Assembly (NCBI GenBank): GCA_002387205.1 | Contig: DGLA01000025.1 | Location: 32,327 to 96,326 of the forward strand | Direction: 5' to 3' | Length of the DNA stretch: 64,000 bases | Source: Stutzerimonas stutzeri | GTDB taxonomy: Bacteria; Pseudomonadota; Gammaproteobacteria; Pseudomonadales; Pseudomonadaceae | Shown: piece by piece, positions 16,253 to 24,345 of the stretch | Layout: each line of letters opens with the position of its first letter | How positions within the stretch are numbered: the first letter of the stretch is position 1 | Notes under the pieces: model-generated | Told to the model about the DNA's origin: nothing | Seen by the model: the letters and a program-made list of their open reading frames with translations, nothing else | The model's database searches: none | Translations under genes and position numbers: made by a program

Positions 16253-17539
16253 TCATGGGGTCTCGCGCGGCTCCTCGGCGGGGCTATCGACTACCCAGGC
16301 ACGAACACTTCTAACCCGATTGTCTGCCGCTTGCAGGATTTCCAGGCGGTACTGGCCGATCTGCAGGCAGATGCCACTGTCGGGGATGTGCTCAAGCGCT
16401 TCGGTAATGAGTCCGTTTAGGGTCTTTGGGCCGCCACAGGGGAGTTCCCAGCCGAGGGCGCGGTTTACCTCGCGCAGGTATGCCGCGCCATCAATGACCA
16501 GCGTGCCGTCTTCCTGTGGATGGATGTCCGGGCTGCGCAGTGCGTCCTGATTGCTGAATTCACCAACGATTTCTTCGAGAATGTCTTCCAGCGTAACGAT
16601 GCCCAGCACGTCACCGTATTCATCCACAACGATGCCGATACGGCGCTTCTGTTTCTGGAAATTGAGCAGCTGGGTGGACAGCGGTGTGCTCTCGGGTACG
16701 AAGTAGGGCTCGTTGCAGGCGTTCAGAAGGTTCTCGCGCGTGAGCTGATCATGGCTGAGCAGGCGCGCGATCTGTCGCATGTGCACGATTCCCTCGATTC
16801 GGTTGATGTCCTTGCGGAAAACCGGCAGGCGCGTATGGGGCGTGGTGCGCAATTGGCTGACGATGGTTTCCAGGTCGTCGTCGAGGTCGATACCGGCGAC
16901 CTCGTTGCGAGGAATCATGATGTCGTCAACGGTGACCCGCTCCAGGTCGAGAATGCCGAGCAGCATGCTTTGCCGGTTCTTCGACATGTCGCTTCCGGAT
17001 TCACGGACGACGCTGCGCAGCTCCTCGGTAGAAAGGCTGTCGTTGCCCTTGCTGGACAGGTCGACTCCCAGCAGCTTGAGCAGGCCATTGCTGATCCAGC
17101 TGAGCAAGGCGACCAGCGGGTAGAGGACTTTTTGCAGCATGAGCAGAGGCAGGCTAACCGGGTAGGCAATCACCTCGGGGCGTAATGCTGCCAGCGTCTT
17201 GGGTGTGATCTCGCCAAAGATAAGCAGGGCGATGGTCAGTCCGATGGTCGCGATGGCGATTCCGGCTTCTCCCCACAGTTTGATTGCCAGAACTGTGGCA
17301 ATCGATGAAGCAAGAATGTTGACGAAATTGTTGCCGACCAGAATGGTGCCGAGCAGCCGGTCAGGTCGGGCCAGCAGTTCGCTGGCGCGTTTTGCGCCGC
17401 GATGTCCTTCCTTGGCCTGATGGCGGAGGCGATAACGGTTGAGGCTGAGCATTCCGGTCTCGGAGCTGGAGAAGAACGCCGAGCAAAGGAGCAGGAATAC
17501 CAGCAAGCCGACCAGAAAGCCTGGGTGTAGATCTTCCAC
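16253..17539 (-). CDS. CNNM/CorC-type membrane transporter (DUF21-CBS-CorC_HlyC)
   Basis: 428-residue inner-membrane protein. A DUF21/CNNM transmembrane domain (hydrophobic segments near 10-30, 60-85, 90-110, 125-150) is followed by a CBS pair (~200-335: VDDIMIPRNEVAGID, IGIVVDEYGDVLGIVTLEDILEEIVGE) and a C-terminal CorC_HlyC domain (~345-420). Family members are implicated in Mg2+ or Co2+ efflux/homeostasis. The older haemolysin label is historical. The gene is in the same direction as the CcsA-like gene just upstream (ten-base gap), so the two probably form an operon. Confidence 0.9.
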   Translation of the reverse strand: MEDLHPGFLVGLLVFLLLCSAFFSSSETGMLSLNRYRLRHQAKEGHRGAKRASELLARPDRLLGTILVGNNFVNILASSIATVLAIKLWGEAGIAIATIGLTIALLIFGEITPKTLAALRPEVIAYPVSLPLLMLQKVLYPLVALLSWISNGLLKLLGVDLSSKGNDSLSTEELRSVVRESGSDMSKNRQSMLLGILDLERVTVDDIMIPRNEVAGIDLDDDLETIVSQLRTTPHTRLPVFRKDINRIEGIVHMRQIARLLSHDQLTRENLLNACNEPYFVPESTPLSTQLLNFQKQKRRIGIVVDEYGDVLGIVTLEDILEEIVGEFSNQDALRSPDIHPQEDGTLVIDGAAYLREVNRALGWELPCGGPKTLNGLITEALEHIPDSGICLQIGQYRLEILQAADNRVRSVRAWVVDSPAEEPRETP

Positions 17540-17549
17540 GTAGGCTGCC

Positions 17550-18350
17550 CTAGATGTGCAGGATGAATTCGCGGACCAGCTTGCTGCCGAAATAGGCCAG
17601 CATCAGCAGGCAGAAACCGGCCAGCGTCCAACGGATAGCCTTATAGCCGCGCCAGCCCAGCTGATGACGCCCCCACAACAACAGGCCGAACACCACCCAG
17701 GCGACAACCGACAGCAGGGTTTTGTGAACCAGATGCTGCGCAAAGAGGCTTTCTAGAAACAGCCAGCCGGTAATGAGTGATGCCGAAAGCAGCAGCCAGC
17801 CGGCAAGCAGGAAGGCGAACAGCAAGCTTTCCATTGTCTGCAGCGGGGGGAAGTTCTTGATCAGCCCGGACGGGTGCTTATGCTTCAGATGATGGTCCTG
17901 CAATAGGAGCAGCAGTGATTGGAACACTGCAATGGTCAGCATCCCGTAGGCAAGTATCGAGAACAGGATATGCGCCAGGATCCCAGGCTCTTCGGTTATC
18001 GCCGGGGCGGTACCAGATGGTGCGAACTGTGCAAAAAGAACCGTCAGACAACCTAGTGGGAAGAGCAGCAGCAGAAGATTCTCAACTGGCATCCGGTACA
18101 GAGCCAGAAGAATCAGCAGGATGACAGCCGCAGCGATCAGACTCGATGCGTTGAAGAAGTCGAGATGCAGGCCGCTTGGGGAGAGCAGTTGGATAAACAG
18201 GCTGATGCTATGTGCTACAAGCGCCAGGGCACCCAGCGCGAGTAGCAGGCGCCTGTCCGGCACGGTGCGTTGTGCCAGGCGCAGGCCTTGATATCCGGTG
18301 ACGCCAGCATAGAGGCAGGCGGCAGCTAAGCTTGGTAGCAGAGGATGCAT
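17550..18350 (-). CDS. CcsA/YpjD-like cytochrome c assembly family membrane protein
   Basis: 266-residue inner-membrane protein with about eight hydrophobic segments over its whole length, matching the YpjD/CcsA-type cytochrome c assembly domain (PF01578). This family is typically encoded next to ffh in pseudomonads, and its haem-handling function is inferred. The start ATG at 18350 (MHPLLPSLAAACLYAG) is preferred over an upstream start at 18512, which adds a non-conserved basic leader. It is divergent from ffh across a 255-base gap. Confidence 0.88.
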   Translation of the reverse strand: MHPLLPSLAAACLYAGVTGYQGLRLAQRTVPDRRLLLALGALALVAHSISLFIQLLSPSGLHLDFFNASSLIAAAVILLILLALYRMPVENLLLLLFPLGCLTVLFAQFAPSGTAPAITEEPGILAHILFSILAYGMLTIAVFQSLLLLLQDHHLKHKHPSGLIKNFPPLQTMESLLFAFLLAGWLLLSASLITGWLFLESLFAQHLVHKTLLSVVAWVVFGLLLWGRHQLGWRGYKAIRWTLAGFCLLMLAYFGSKLVREFILHI

Positions 18351-18564
18351 AGGTCTTTCAATGGGCTCGAAAGGCGCTGAGTGTGGCACAAACACCCGGC
18401 ATGCAAAAGCGGGCGACGCGAGGGCGGGAAGAGCGCTGCGGCGCCTGGCCTTTGCGCGTATGCGCAGGCCTCCCTGCAAGAATGGACGGATGCACGATGC
18501 GCCTGTGTGCATGCTCAGATGAAAAGCATCGACACCGGGGTACCGGCGCGGGGGGTGCAGCTTC

Positions 18565-18570
18565 TATAAT
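18565..18570 (+). promoter_or_regulatory. -10 element of the ffh promoter
   Basis: Perfect TATAAT followed by CCGCGCC, 35 bases before the ffh ATG. No good -35 is visible at the expected distance (region near 18542-18547). Confidence 0.5.
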
Positions 18571-18605
18571 CCGCGCCTTAACCACAGTCAGCGTGGAACC
18601 GACAC

Positions 18606-19985
18606 ATGTTTGAGAACCTAACCGATCGCCTCTCGCAAACGCTTCGCCACGTGACCGGCAAGGCCAAGCTGACCGAGGACAACATCAAAGACACGTTGCG
18701 TGAAGTGCGGATGGCGCTGCTCGAGGCTGACGTTGCCCTGCCTGTGGTCAAGGAGTTCGTAGCCAAGGTCAAGGATCGCGCCGTTGGCACTGAGGTTTCC
18801 AAGAGTCTGACCCCTGGGCAGGCGTTCGTGAAAATTGTCCGCGCTGAGCTCGAAGAGCTGATGGGCGCAGCCAACGAGGATCTGTCGCTTAGCGTGGCGC
18901 CGCCGGCGGTGGTTCTGATGGCCGGTCTGCAAGGCGCGGGCAAGACCACGACGGTGGGAAAACTCGCCCGGTTCCTCAAGGAGCGCAAGAAAAAGACAGT
19001 GCTGGTGGTTTCCGCTGACGTCTACCGTCCCGCCGCAATCAAGCAGCTTGAAACCCTGGCAGCCGAAGTTGGCGTGACGTTCTTTCCTTCCGATACCAGC
19101 CAGAAGCCGGTTGAAATCGCCCAAGCCGCGATCCGTGAAGCCAAGCTCAAGTTCATTGATGTGGTGCTGGTGGATACCGCCGGTCGTCTGGCAATCGATG
19201 CCGAGATGATGGCCGAGATCCAGGCCGTGCATGCGGCAATCAAGCCGGCCGAGACATTGTTTGTCGTCGATGCCATGACCGGACAGGATGCCGCCAATAC
19301 CGCCAAGGCGTTCGGTGATGCGTTGCCGTTGACTGGCGTTGTGCTCACCAAAGTGGATGGTGATGCCCGGGGCGGCGCCGCGTTGTCGGTTCGCCATATT
19401 ACCGGCAAGCCGATCAAGTTCCTCGGCATGGGTGAAAGAAGCGATGCGCTGGAGCCGTTCCATCCCGATCGTATCGCGTCGCGCATTCTGGGCATGGGGG
19501 ATGTGCTCAGCCTGATCGAGCAGGCCGAGCAGACGCTGGATCGCGAGAAAGCCGACAAGCTCACCAAGAAACTCAAGAAAGGGAAGGGCTTCGATCTCGA
19601 AGACTTCCGTGATCAGCTGCAGCAGATGAAAAACATGGGTGGCCTCGGTGGCCTGATGGACAAACTGCCGGCGATTGGCGGCATGAATCTGTCCCAGATG
19701 GGCAACGCTCAGGGGGCGGCTGAAAAGCAGTTCAAGCAGATGGAAGCGATCATCAACTCGATGACGCCGGCCGAGCGGCGCAATCCCGACATAATCAGCG
19801 GTTCGCGCAAGCGTCGTATTGCCATGGGCTCCGGTACGCAAGTGCAGGATATTGGTCGCTTGATCAAGCAACACAAGCAGATGCAGAAGATGATGAAAAA
19901 AGTTACAGGCAAAGGCGGCATGGCCAAGATGATGCGCGGGATGGGCGGTATGCTCCCTGGCGGGGGAGGAATGCCCAAGTTCTAA
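18606..19985 (+). CDS. ffh: Signal recognition particle protein Ffh (SRP54)
   Basis: 459-residue SRP GTPase that, with 4.5S RNA and FtsY, delivers nascent membrane proteins to the translocon. N domain is ~1-90. G domain: P-loop GLQGAGKTTTVGKLA (~106-120), DTAGRL, TKVDGDARGG. The methionine-rich M domain (~300-459) has RNA-binding helix SGSRKRRIAMGSG. Length is usual for the family. It is divergent from the CcsA-like gene; rpsP follows after its own promoter. Confidence 0.97.
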   Translation: MFENLTDRLSQTLRHVTGKAKLTEDNIKDTLREVRMALLEADVALPVVKEFVAKVKDRAVGTEVSKSLTPGQAFVKIVRAELEELMGAANEDLSLSVAPPAVVLMAGLQGAGKTTTVGKLARFLKERKKKTVLVVSADVYRPAAIKQLETLAAEVGVTFFPSDTSQKPVEIAQAAIREAKLKFIDVVLVDTAGRLAIDAEMMAEIQAVHAAIKPAETLFVVDAMTGQDAANTAKAFGDALPLTGVVLTKVDGDARGGAALSVRHITGKPIKFLGMGERSDALEPFHPDRIASRILGMGDVLSLIEQAEQTLDREKADKLTKKLKKGKGFDLEDFRDQLQQMKNMGGLGGLMDKLPAIGGMNLSQMGNAQGAAEKQFKQMEAIINSMTPAERRNPDIISGSRKRRIAMGSGTQVQDIGRLIKQHKQMQKMMKKVTGKGGMAKMMRGMGGMLPGGGGMPKF

Positions 19986-20044
19986 GCGCCGGGCGCGCCT
20001 TTCGCCCGGTCGCACCGGCCTGTATCTCTTTTTGAAAAAGCCAT

Positions 20045-20072
20045 TTGCAAAAATCCGGATATTCCTTAGAAT
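20045..20072 (+). promoter_or_regulatory. Sigma-70 promoter of rpsP-rimM-trmD-rplS
   Basis: TTGCAA (20045-20050), 16-base spacer, TAGAAT (20067-20072), followed by the GC-rich discriminator ATGCGGCC as expected for a stringently controlled ribosomal operon. It implies a leader of about 60 nt before the rpsP ATG. Confidence 0.7.
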
Positions 20073-20139
20073 ATGCGGCCTTTCGGGCCTTGGGCCCTGC
20101 ACTCAGTTTTGCTGTACCGACTACAGGAACGATGTTCAC

Positions 20140-20391
20140 ATGGTAACTATTCGTCTCGCCCGTGGCGGCTCCAAGAAGCGCCCTTTCTATCACCTGACCG
20201 TGACCAACAGTCGCAATCCGCGCGATGGTCGCTTTGTCGAGCGTATCGGCTTCTTCAACCCGATCGCTGCAGGTGCGGAAGTTAAGCTCTCCGTCAACCA
20301 GGAGCGCGCCAACTATTGGCTGAGCCAGGGCGCACAGCCGTCTGAGCGTGTTGCTCAGCTGCTGAAGGAAGCTGCCAAGGCTGCTGCCTAA
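20140..20391 (+). CDS. rpsP: 30S ribosomal protein S16
   Basis: 83-residue ribosomal protein S16. It begins MVTIRLARGGSKKRPFYHLTV and includes the family signature block NPRDGRFVERIGFFNP. The start ATG at 20140 has CAGGAACG upstream. It is the first gene of the conserved rpsP-rimM-trmD-rplS operon. Confidence 0.97.
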   Translation: MVTIRLARGGSKKRPFYHLTVTNSRNPRDGRFVERIGFFNPIAAGAEVKLSVNQERANYWLSQGAQPSERVAQLLKEAAKAAA

Positions 20392-20395
20392 TTAC

Positions 20396-20932
20396 ATGAA
20401 CACCACGTCTGCTCCGGCCGAGGATCTGATCGTTATCGGCAAGATCGTTTCGGTGCATGGCGTGCGAGGTGACGTAAAGGTTTATTCCTTTACCGACCCT
20501 ATCGACAACCTGTTGAATTATCGACGCTGGACGCTGAGGCGAGGCGCGGAAGTCAAACAGGTTGAGCTGGTCAAGGGGCGCCTGCAAGGCAAGATCCTGG
20601 TGGCTACGCTGACCGGGCTGTCGGATCGGGAGGAAGCGCGTACCTACGCTGACTTCGAGATCTGCATCCCGCGTAGCGAATTGCCTGCGCTGACCGGCGA
20701 CGAATACTATTGGTACCAGCTTCAGGGCCTGACGGTCATCAACCAGCTTGGGCAACTGCTCGGTCGGGTCGATCATCTGCTCGAAACCGGAGCCAACGAC
20801 GTACTGGTGGTCAAGCCGTTCGACGGCAGCCTCGATGATCGTGAACGTCTGCTGCCCTATACCGATCAGTGCGTCATGGCAGTAGACCTGGACGCAGGTG
20901 AGATGCGCGTCGAGTGGGATGCGGACTTCTGA
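20396..20932 (+). CDS. rimM: 16S rRNA processing protein RimM
   Basis: 178-residue ribosome maturation factor that acts on the 30S head and binds S19. The N-terminal RimM domain (IVIGKIVSVHGVRGDVKVYSF) is followed by a PRC-barrel domain from ~100 (YYWYQLQGLTVINQLGQLLG...NDVLVVKPFD). It begins four bases after the rpsP stop and ends five bases before trmD, so expression is strongly linked. Length is typical. Confidence 0.96.
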   Translation: MNTTSAPAEDLIVIGKIVSVHGVRGDVKVYSFTDPIDNLLNYRRWTLRRGAEVKQVELVKGRLQGKILVATLTGLSDREEARTYADFEICIPRSELPALTGDEYYWYQLQGLTVINQLGQLLGRVDHLLETGANDVLVVKPFDGSLDDRERLLPYTDQCVMAVDLDAGEMRVEWDADF

Positions 20933-20937
20933 CCGAC

Positions 20938-21690
20938 ATGTCCAGTTTGCGTGTCGATGTGATCAGCTTGTTCCCGGACATGTTCGCTGCCATCCGTGAC
21001 TATGGCATCACCAGTCGTGCGGTAAAGCATGGGTTGCTCCAGTTGCATTGCTGGAACCCCCGAGCTTATACCGAGGATCGTCATCAGACAGTTGATGACC
21101 GCCCCTTTGGCGGCGGTCCCGGCATGGTGATGAAGATCAAGCCGCTGGAATTGGCGCTCGCGGATGCTCGGCAAGCGGCAGGTGACAAGGCCAAGGTGAT
21201 CTACCTTTCGCCCCAGGGACGTCAGCTTAAACAGGCTGATGTGCGGGAGCTGGCGAAAGGGCAAGGGCTTATCCTCATTGCAGGTCGGTATGAAGGTATC
21301 GACGAGCGTTTCATCGAGACGCATGTCGATGAGGAGTGGTCGATTGGGGATTATGTGCTGTCAGGCGGTGAACTGCCGGCCATGGTGCTGATTGATGCGG
21401 TGACCCGCTTGCTTCCAGGGGCGCTGGGGCATGCTGATTCTGCCGAGGAGGATTCGTTTACTGACGGCCTGCTCGACTGCCCGCACTACACGCGACCGGA
21501 AGTGTATGCGGATAAACGTGTTCCTGAGGTGCTGCTCAGCGGTAACCATGAACACATCCGGCGCTGGCGTTTACAGCAGTCCCTCGGAAGGACCTGGGAA
21601 CGTCGCGCTGATCTTCTGGATAGCCGCTCGCTTTCTGGAGAAGAACAGAAGCTGCTGAAGGAATATCTCCATCAGCGGGACGATAGTTAA
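20938..21690 (+). CDS. trmD: tRNA (guanine-N1-)-methyltransferase
   Basis: 250-residue SPOUT methyltransferase that makes m1G37 in tRNAs and so prevents +1 frameshifting. N-terminal SAM-binding region: VDVISLFPDMFAA, DDRPFGGGPGMVMK, LIAGRYEGIDERF. The trefoil-knot loop is YVLSGGELPAMVLID. The C-terminal anticodon-recognition domain ends in the long helical region RRADLLDSRSLSGEEQKLL. ATG at 20938 (MSSLRVDVISLF) is chosen; an upstream in-frame start at 20914 lies inside rimM. Confidence 0.97.
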   Translation: MSSLRVDVISLFPDMFAAIRDYGITSRAVKHGLLQLHCWNPRAYTEDRHQTVDDRPFGGGPGMVMKIKPLELALADARQAAGDKAKVIYLSPQGRQLKQADVRELAKGQGLILIAGRYEGIDERFIETHVDEEWSIGDYVLSGGELPAMVLIDAVTRLLPGALGHADSAEEDSFTDGLLDCPHYTRPEVYADKRVPEVLLSGNHEHIRRWRLQQSLGRTWERRADLLDSRSLSGEEQKLLKEYLHQRDDS

Positions 21691-21734
21691 CGTATCGATG
21701 GCAGGCCAGAAAGGCGTGTCTTAGGAGCAATAGC

Positions 21735-22085
21735 ATGACCAACAAGATTATTCAGGCGCTCGAAGCCGAGCAGATGACCAAAGAACTCCCCCCGTTCGCC
21801 CCTGGTGACACCGTGGTTGTCCAGGTCAAGGTGAAGGAAGGTGAGCGTGAGCGTCTGCAGGCCTTTGAAGGCGTCGTGATCGGCAAGCGTAACCGCGGCC
21901 TGAACAGCGCTTTTACCGTGCGCAAAATCTCCAATGGCGTGGGCGTAGAGCGTACCTTCCAGTACTACAGCCCGATGGTCGACAGCCTCAGCGTCAAGCG
22001 CCGTGGTGATGTTCGCAAGGCCAAGCTGTACTACCTCCGTGCACTGTCCGGCAAGGCCGCGCGTATCAAGGAAAAGCTTTCCTAA
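21735..22085 (+). CDS. rplS: 50S ribosomal protein L19
   Basis: 116-residue ribosomal protein L19, which lies at the 30S-50S interface. It contains the family block FAPGDTVVVQVKVKEGERER and GVGVERTFQYYSP. RBS TAGGAGCAATAGC lies before the ATG. It is the last gene of the operon, followed by a strong intrinsic terminator. Confidence 0.97.
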   Translation: MTNKIIQALEAEQMTKELPPFAPGDTVVVQVKVKEGERERLQAFEGVVIGKRNRGLNSAFTVRKISNGVGVERTFQYYSPMVDSLSVKRRGDVRKAKLYYLRALSGKAARIKEKLS

Positions 22086-22106
22086 GCAAAGCGTTCCTCA
22101 CCAAAG

Positions 22107-22133
22107 AAAGCAGCCTGATGGCTGCTTTTTTTT
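22107..22133 (+). terminator. Rho-independent terminator of the rplS operon
   Basis: AAAGCAGCC (22107-22115), loop TGAT, GGCTGCTTT (22120-22128), then a run of T. A nine-pair perfect stem with a U-tract. Confidence 0.95.
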
Positions 22134-22166
22134 GCTGCGCAAACCTGGCGCTATCCTTCTTTCAGG

Positions 22167-22517
22167 TCAATCAGCCTGTTGCTTTCGAGTCAGCGGCTGC
22201 TGATCGAAGCGCACCCCAGGCAACCCCGTTTCCATCAGGGCGCGGATGTTGCGGTGATCGGTCCCGCCGGGCGTGGCCAGCACCGACTGATAATGCTCAC
22301 CAAATGACAACAGGGCTTCTTCGGTGGTAAACCCTTCGAGTACGGCAAGGCCCAGTGTCTTGCAGGAACCCTCATTTTCACCGGCCGCATTTTCAACGCT
22401 ACCGTTGTGAAACTGGCTGGGTTGATAGTCGTAATGACTGGAAATGAAGGCTAGCGTATCGCTGAACGGATGGTTGCGGTTGCGCAGCCTGGCGCGAAAG
22501 TCGGAAACGCTGGTCAT
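22167..22517 (-). CDS. HopJ-like family protein
   Basis: 116-residue protein of the family named HopJ type III effector (PF08888). It shows the conserved stretch HYDYQPSQFHNG and ENAAGENEGSCKTLGLA. The family is common in free-living proteobacteria, and no type III secretion genes or Hrp-box promoter are seen here, so the effector name should not be taken as function. The start overlaps the stop of the DUF1244 gene by four bases, indicating coupling. Confidence 0.82.
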   Translation of the reverse strand: MTSVSDFRARLRNRNHPFSDTLAFISSHYDYQPSQFHNGSVENAAGENEGSCKTLGLAVLEGFTTEEALLSFGEHYQSVLATPGGTDHRNIRALMETGLPGVRFDQQPLTRKQQAD

Positions 22518-22807
22518 GGCTTCTGGCTCTTGTCGAAGGCAGCCTGCTGCTCGGGTGTAGCTTCCTTCTGGTAACGCTTCTTCCAGTCGGCGTAAGGCAT
22601 CCCATATACCTCTTCTCGGGCCTGGTCGATGGTGACGTCGATTTCCAGGTCATCGGCAGCGGCCTTGTACCACTTCGACAGGCAGTTGCGGCAAAAGCCA
22701 GCGAGGTTCATCAGGTCAATATTCTGCGCGTCCGGGCGACTGCGCAGATGCTGTACGAGGCGGCGGAAGGCGGCAGCTTCGAGTTCTGTACGTTCTTGAT
22801 CATTCAT
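22514..22807 (-). CDS. DUF1244 family protein
   Basis: 97-residue protein matching DUF1244 (PF06844), with the signature block DLMNLAGFCRNCLSKWY holding two cysteines and then EEVYGMPYADWKKRYQ. Function unknown; a small helical fold is known for the family. It is the first gene of a two-gene unit with the HopJ-like gene, sharing ATGA. Confidence 0.85.
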   Translation of the reverse strand: MNDQERTELEAAAFRRLVQHLRSRPDAQNIDLMNLAGFCRNCLSKWYKAAADDLEIDVTIDQAREEVYGMPYADWKKRYQKEATPEQQAAFDKSQKP

Positions 22808-23151
22808 GGCGTAGGTCTCTGTATTGCAGACGTGGGCGGATCATACCCTTGGCTCCTCGCTGCCTGCCAGACATGAGCGAGGAGCTTTAGGCCACCATTC
22901 CTCTTCTCTTGGCGTGCCGTCGTGATAGCTGCTCAGTAACAGAGGAGGACAAGTGATCGGAAAGCGCCGTTGGATCATCGCGAAGGCTACCTGTCGGCAC
23001 CTGCCTAAAACCTGACGAGCCTGCACTGCGCAGCCACGAAACCGCCTGCATTCTTAACGCGCCTGGCCGCTGGGAGCATCCGGCACAGGCGTATGGCTGC
23101 CAGCAGTGGCGCTCGCGCCATGATGGCCATCTGGCAGAGATTGAAGCAGGT
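22808..23151. other. Intergenic region between DUF1244 gene and folX
   Basis: 344 bases without a credible gene. It contains a perfect 10-bp inverted repeat at 22852-22885 and no other structure I could recognise. Both flanking genes read on the minus strand, so it holds the DUF1244 promoter and the 3' end of the folM-folX transcript. Confidence 0.5.
22852..22888. other. 10-bp inverted repeat (hairpin) downstream of folX
   Basis: GCTCCTCGCT (22852-22861), 14-base loop, AGCGAGGAGC (22876-22885), followed on the plus strand by only TTT. It lies 45 bases upstream of the DUF1244 start (minus strand), so it could be a bidirectional weak terminator or an RNA stem in the DUF1244 leader. Confidence 0.5.
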
Positions 23152-23526
23152 TCAGTCGCGGTGGGCGGCGAGGGTGATCGATACGGATTCGGCAAAGCGC
23201 AGGGCGTGCGGCTTGTCGATCTCGACCTCGGCGTAGCGCACCTGCGAGTGTTGCATCACGAGGTCCAGAACCTCCTGGGTCAGGCGTTCAAGCAGGGCGA
23301 AGCGGTTGTCCTCGACGTGCTTGATGATCGCCTTGGTAATGGTGCGGTAGTTCAAGGCGTGCTCGATATCGTTGTCCCGTACCGCATCGGTAGCGGGATA
23401 AAGCATCGTCAGATTGATCAGTACATCCTGCTTGTTGAGGACTTCCTCTTCCTTGATGCCGATGAAGGTGCGCAGTCGAAGGTCTTTGACGCAGATACGC
23501 GCCATGGCGGGTTCCAATCGGGGCAT
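23152..23526 (-). CDS. folX: Dihydroneopterin triphosphate 2'-epimerase FolX
   Basis: 124-residue tunnelling-fold (T-fold) enzyme of the FolB/FolX family. FolX epimerises dihydroneopterin triphosphate to dihydromonapterin triphosphate. Motifs: VKDLRLRTFIGIKEEE, DIEHALNYRTITKAII, FALLERLTQEVLD, VEIDKPHALRFAESVSI. FolX is preferred over FolB because of its sequence style and its location next to folM. The start ATG at 23526 (MPRLEPAMARI) has AAAGGA upstream; ATG 23505 lacks a clear RBS. It is transcribed after folM with a 14-base gap. Confidence 0.87.
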   Translation of the reverse strand: MPRLEPAMARICVKDLRLRTFIGIKEEEVLNKQDVLINLTMLYPATDAVRDNDIEHALNYRTITKAIIKHVEDNRFALLERLTQEVLDLVMQHSQVRYAEVEIDKPHALRFAESVSITLAAHRD

Positions 23527-23540
23527 GGGTGTCCTTTTGA

Positions 23541-24251
23541 TTAGAGCAGGTGACGGCCACCGTTTACGGTAAGCGTGGTGCCTGTGAGGTACGGGTTGTC
23601 GAGCAGGTAGCGAAGGCTTTGGTAGATGACTTCGGCACCCGGCTCGATACCCAGTGCGGATTTCGCCAGTGCCTTGCGCCGATAGGCCTCGTCGTCGCCT
23701 TCGTTGAATTGAATAAGGGCCGGTGCGATCCCGTTGACCTTGATCGCTGGCGCCAGGCTTGCGGCGAAAGACAGCGTCAGGTTGTCCAGGCCGGCTTTGC
23801 TGGCGGCATAGGCGATGTGTTTCCTGCTTCCGACGCGGGTGACATCATCGCTGATATGAATGATGTCCGCTGGGCCACCATGCCGAAGCAGGTCGGCGCA
23901 GTTGAGGTTGATCAGGTAAGGCGCAAGCATATGGATGCTGAACATGCTCTGAAAAACCTCGGCCTCTTTCCCGGGCCTTTCGATCTTCCAGTCGGATGCG
24001 TTGTGCACGATCGCTCGCAGTGTCTGCGTATGCGCCTTCAAGGTTTCGATGAATGCGTCAATACCGGCGGTACTGCTGAAGTCGGCAGGAAGGGTAAGGG
24101 CGCCGCGTTCCCGCAATCGTTCAAGAGAGGCTCTTGGAGTCCGGTAGCTGATGATCACCGGTTGGCCTTCATCGAGCATTCGCTCGGCACAGTGCAGGCC
24201 GATACGCTGGCTGGCGCCTGTGATAAGAATCGGAGCTGCAGGCTGGGTCAT
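23541..24251 (-). CDS. folM: Dihydromonapterin reductase FolM
   Basis: 236-residue short-chain dehydrogenase/reductase that reduces dihydromonapterin (and dihydrofolate) to the tetrahydro form with NADPH. Cofactor motif ILITGASQRIGLHCAE near residues 9-24, an NNAG-like HNAS, and catalytic Y-x3-K (AYAASKAG). The C-terminus YLTGTTLTVNGGRHLL is typical. In pseudomonads tetrahydromonapterin is the cofactor of phenylalanine hydroxylase. The start ATG at 24251 is chosen; longer upstream reading is unsupported. Confidence 0.87.
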   Translation of the reverse strand: MTQPAAPILITGASQRIGLHCAERMLDEGQPVIISYRTPRASLERLRERGALTLPADFSSTAGIDAFIETLKAHTQTLRAIVHNASDWKIERPGKEAEVFQSMFSIHMLAPYLINLNCADLLRHGGPADIIHISDDVTRVGSRKHIAYAASKAGLDNLTLSFAASLAPAIKVNGIAPALIQFNEGDDEAYRRKALAKSALGIEPGAEVIYQSLRYLLDNPYLTGTTLTVNGGRHLL

Positions 24252-24345
24252 GGTGTCATTGCTCAGTGGCCGCATCGCTGCGCAGCTTACCAGCATGATG
24301 CGAGCCGCTCTATGCCGGCCCGGCAAAGCCTTGGCTTCAGCGGGC

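Noticed and set aside
19986..20013. Terminator after ffh
   Set aside because: CCGGGCG/CGCCCGG forms a stem, but no T-run directly follows; too weak to call, although read-through into rpsP may be reduced.
18618..20102. Long open frame antisense to ffh (494 codons)
   Set aside because: The composition mirrors the GC-rich third positions of ffh. The frame has no recognisable domain or ribosome-binding site, and ffh itself is certain.
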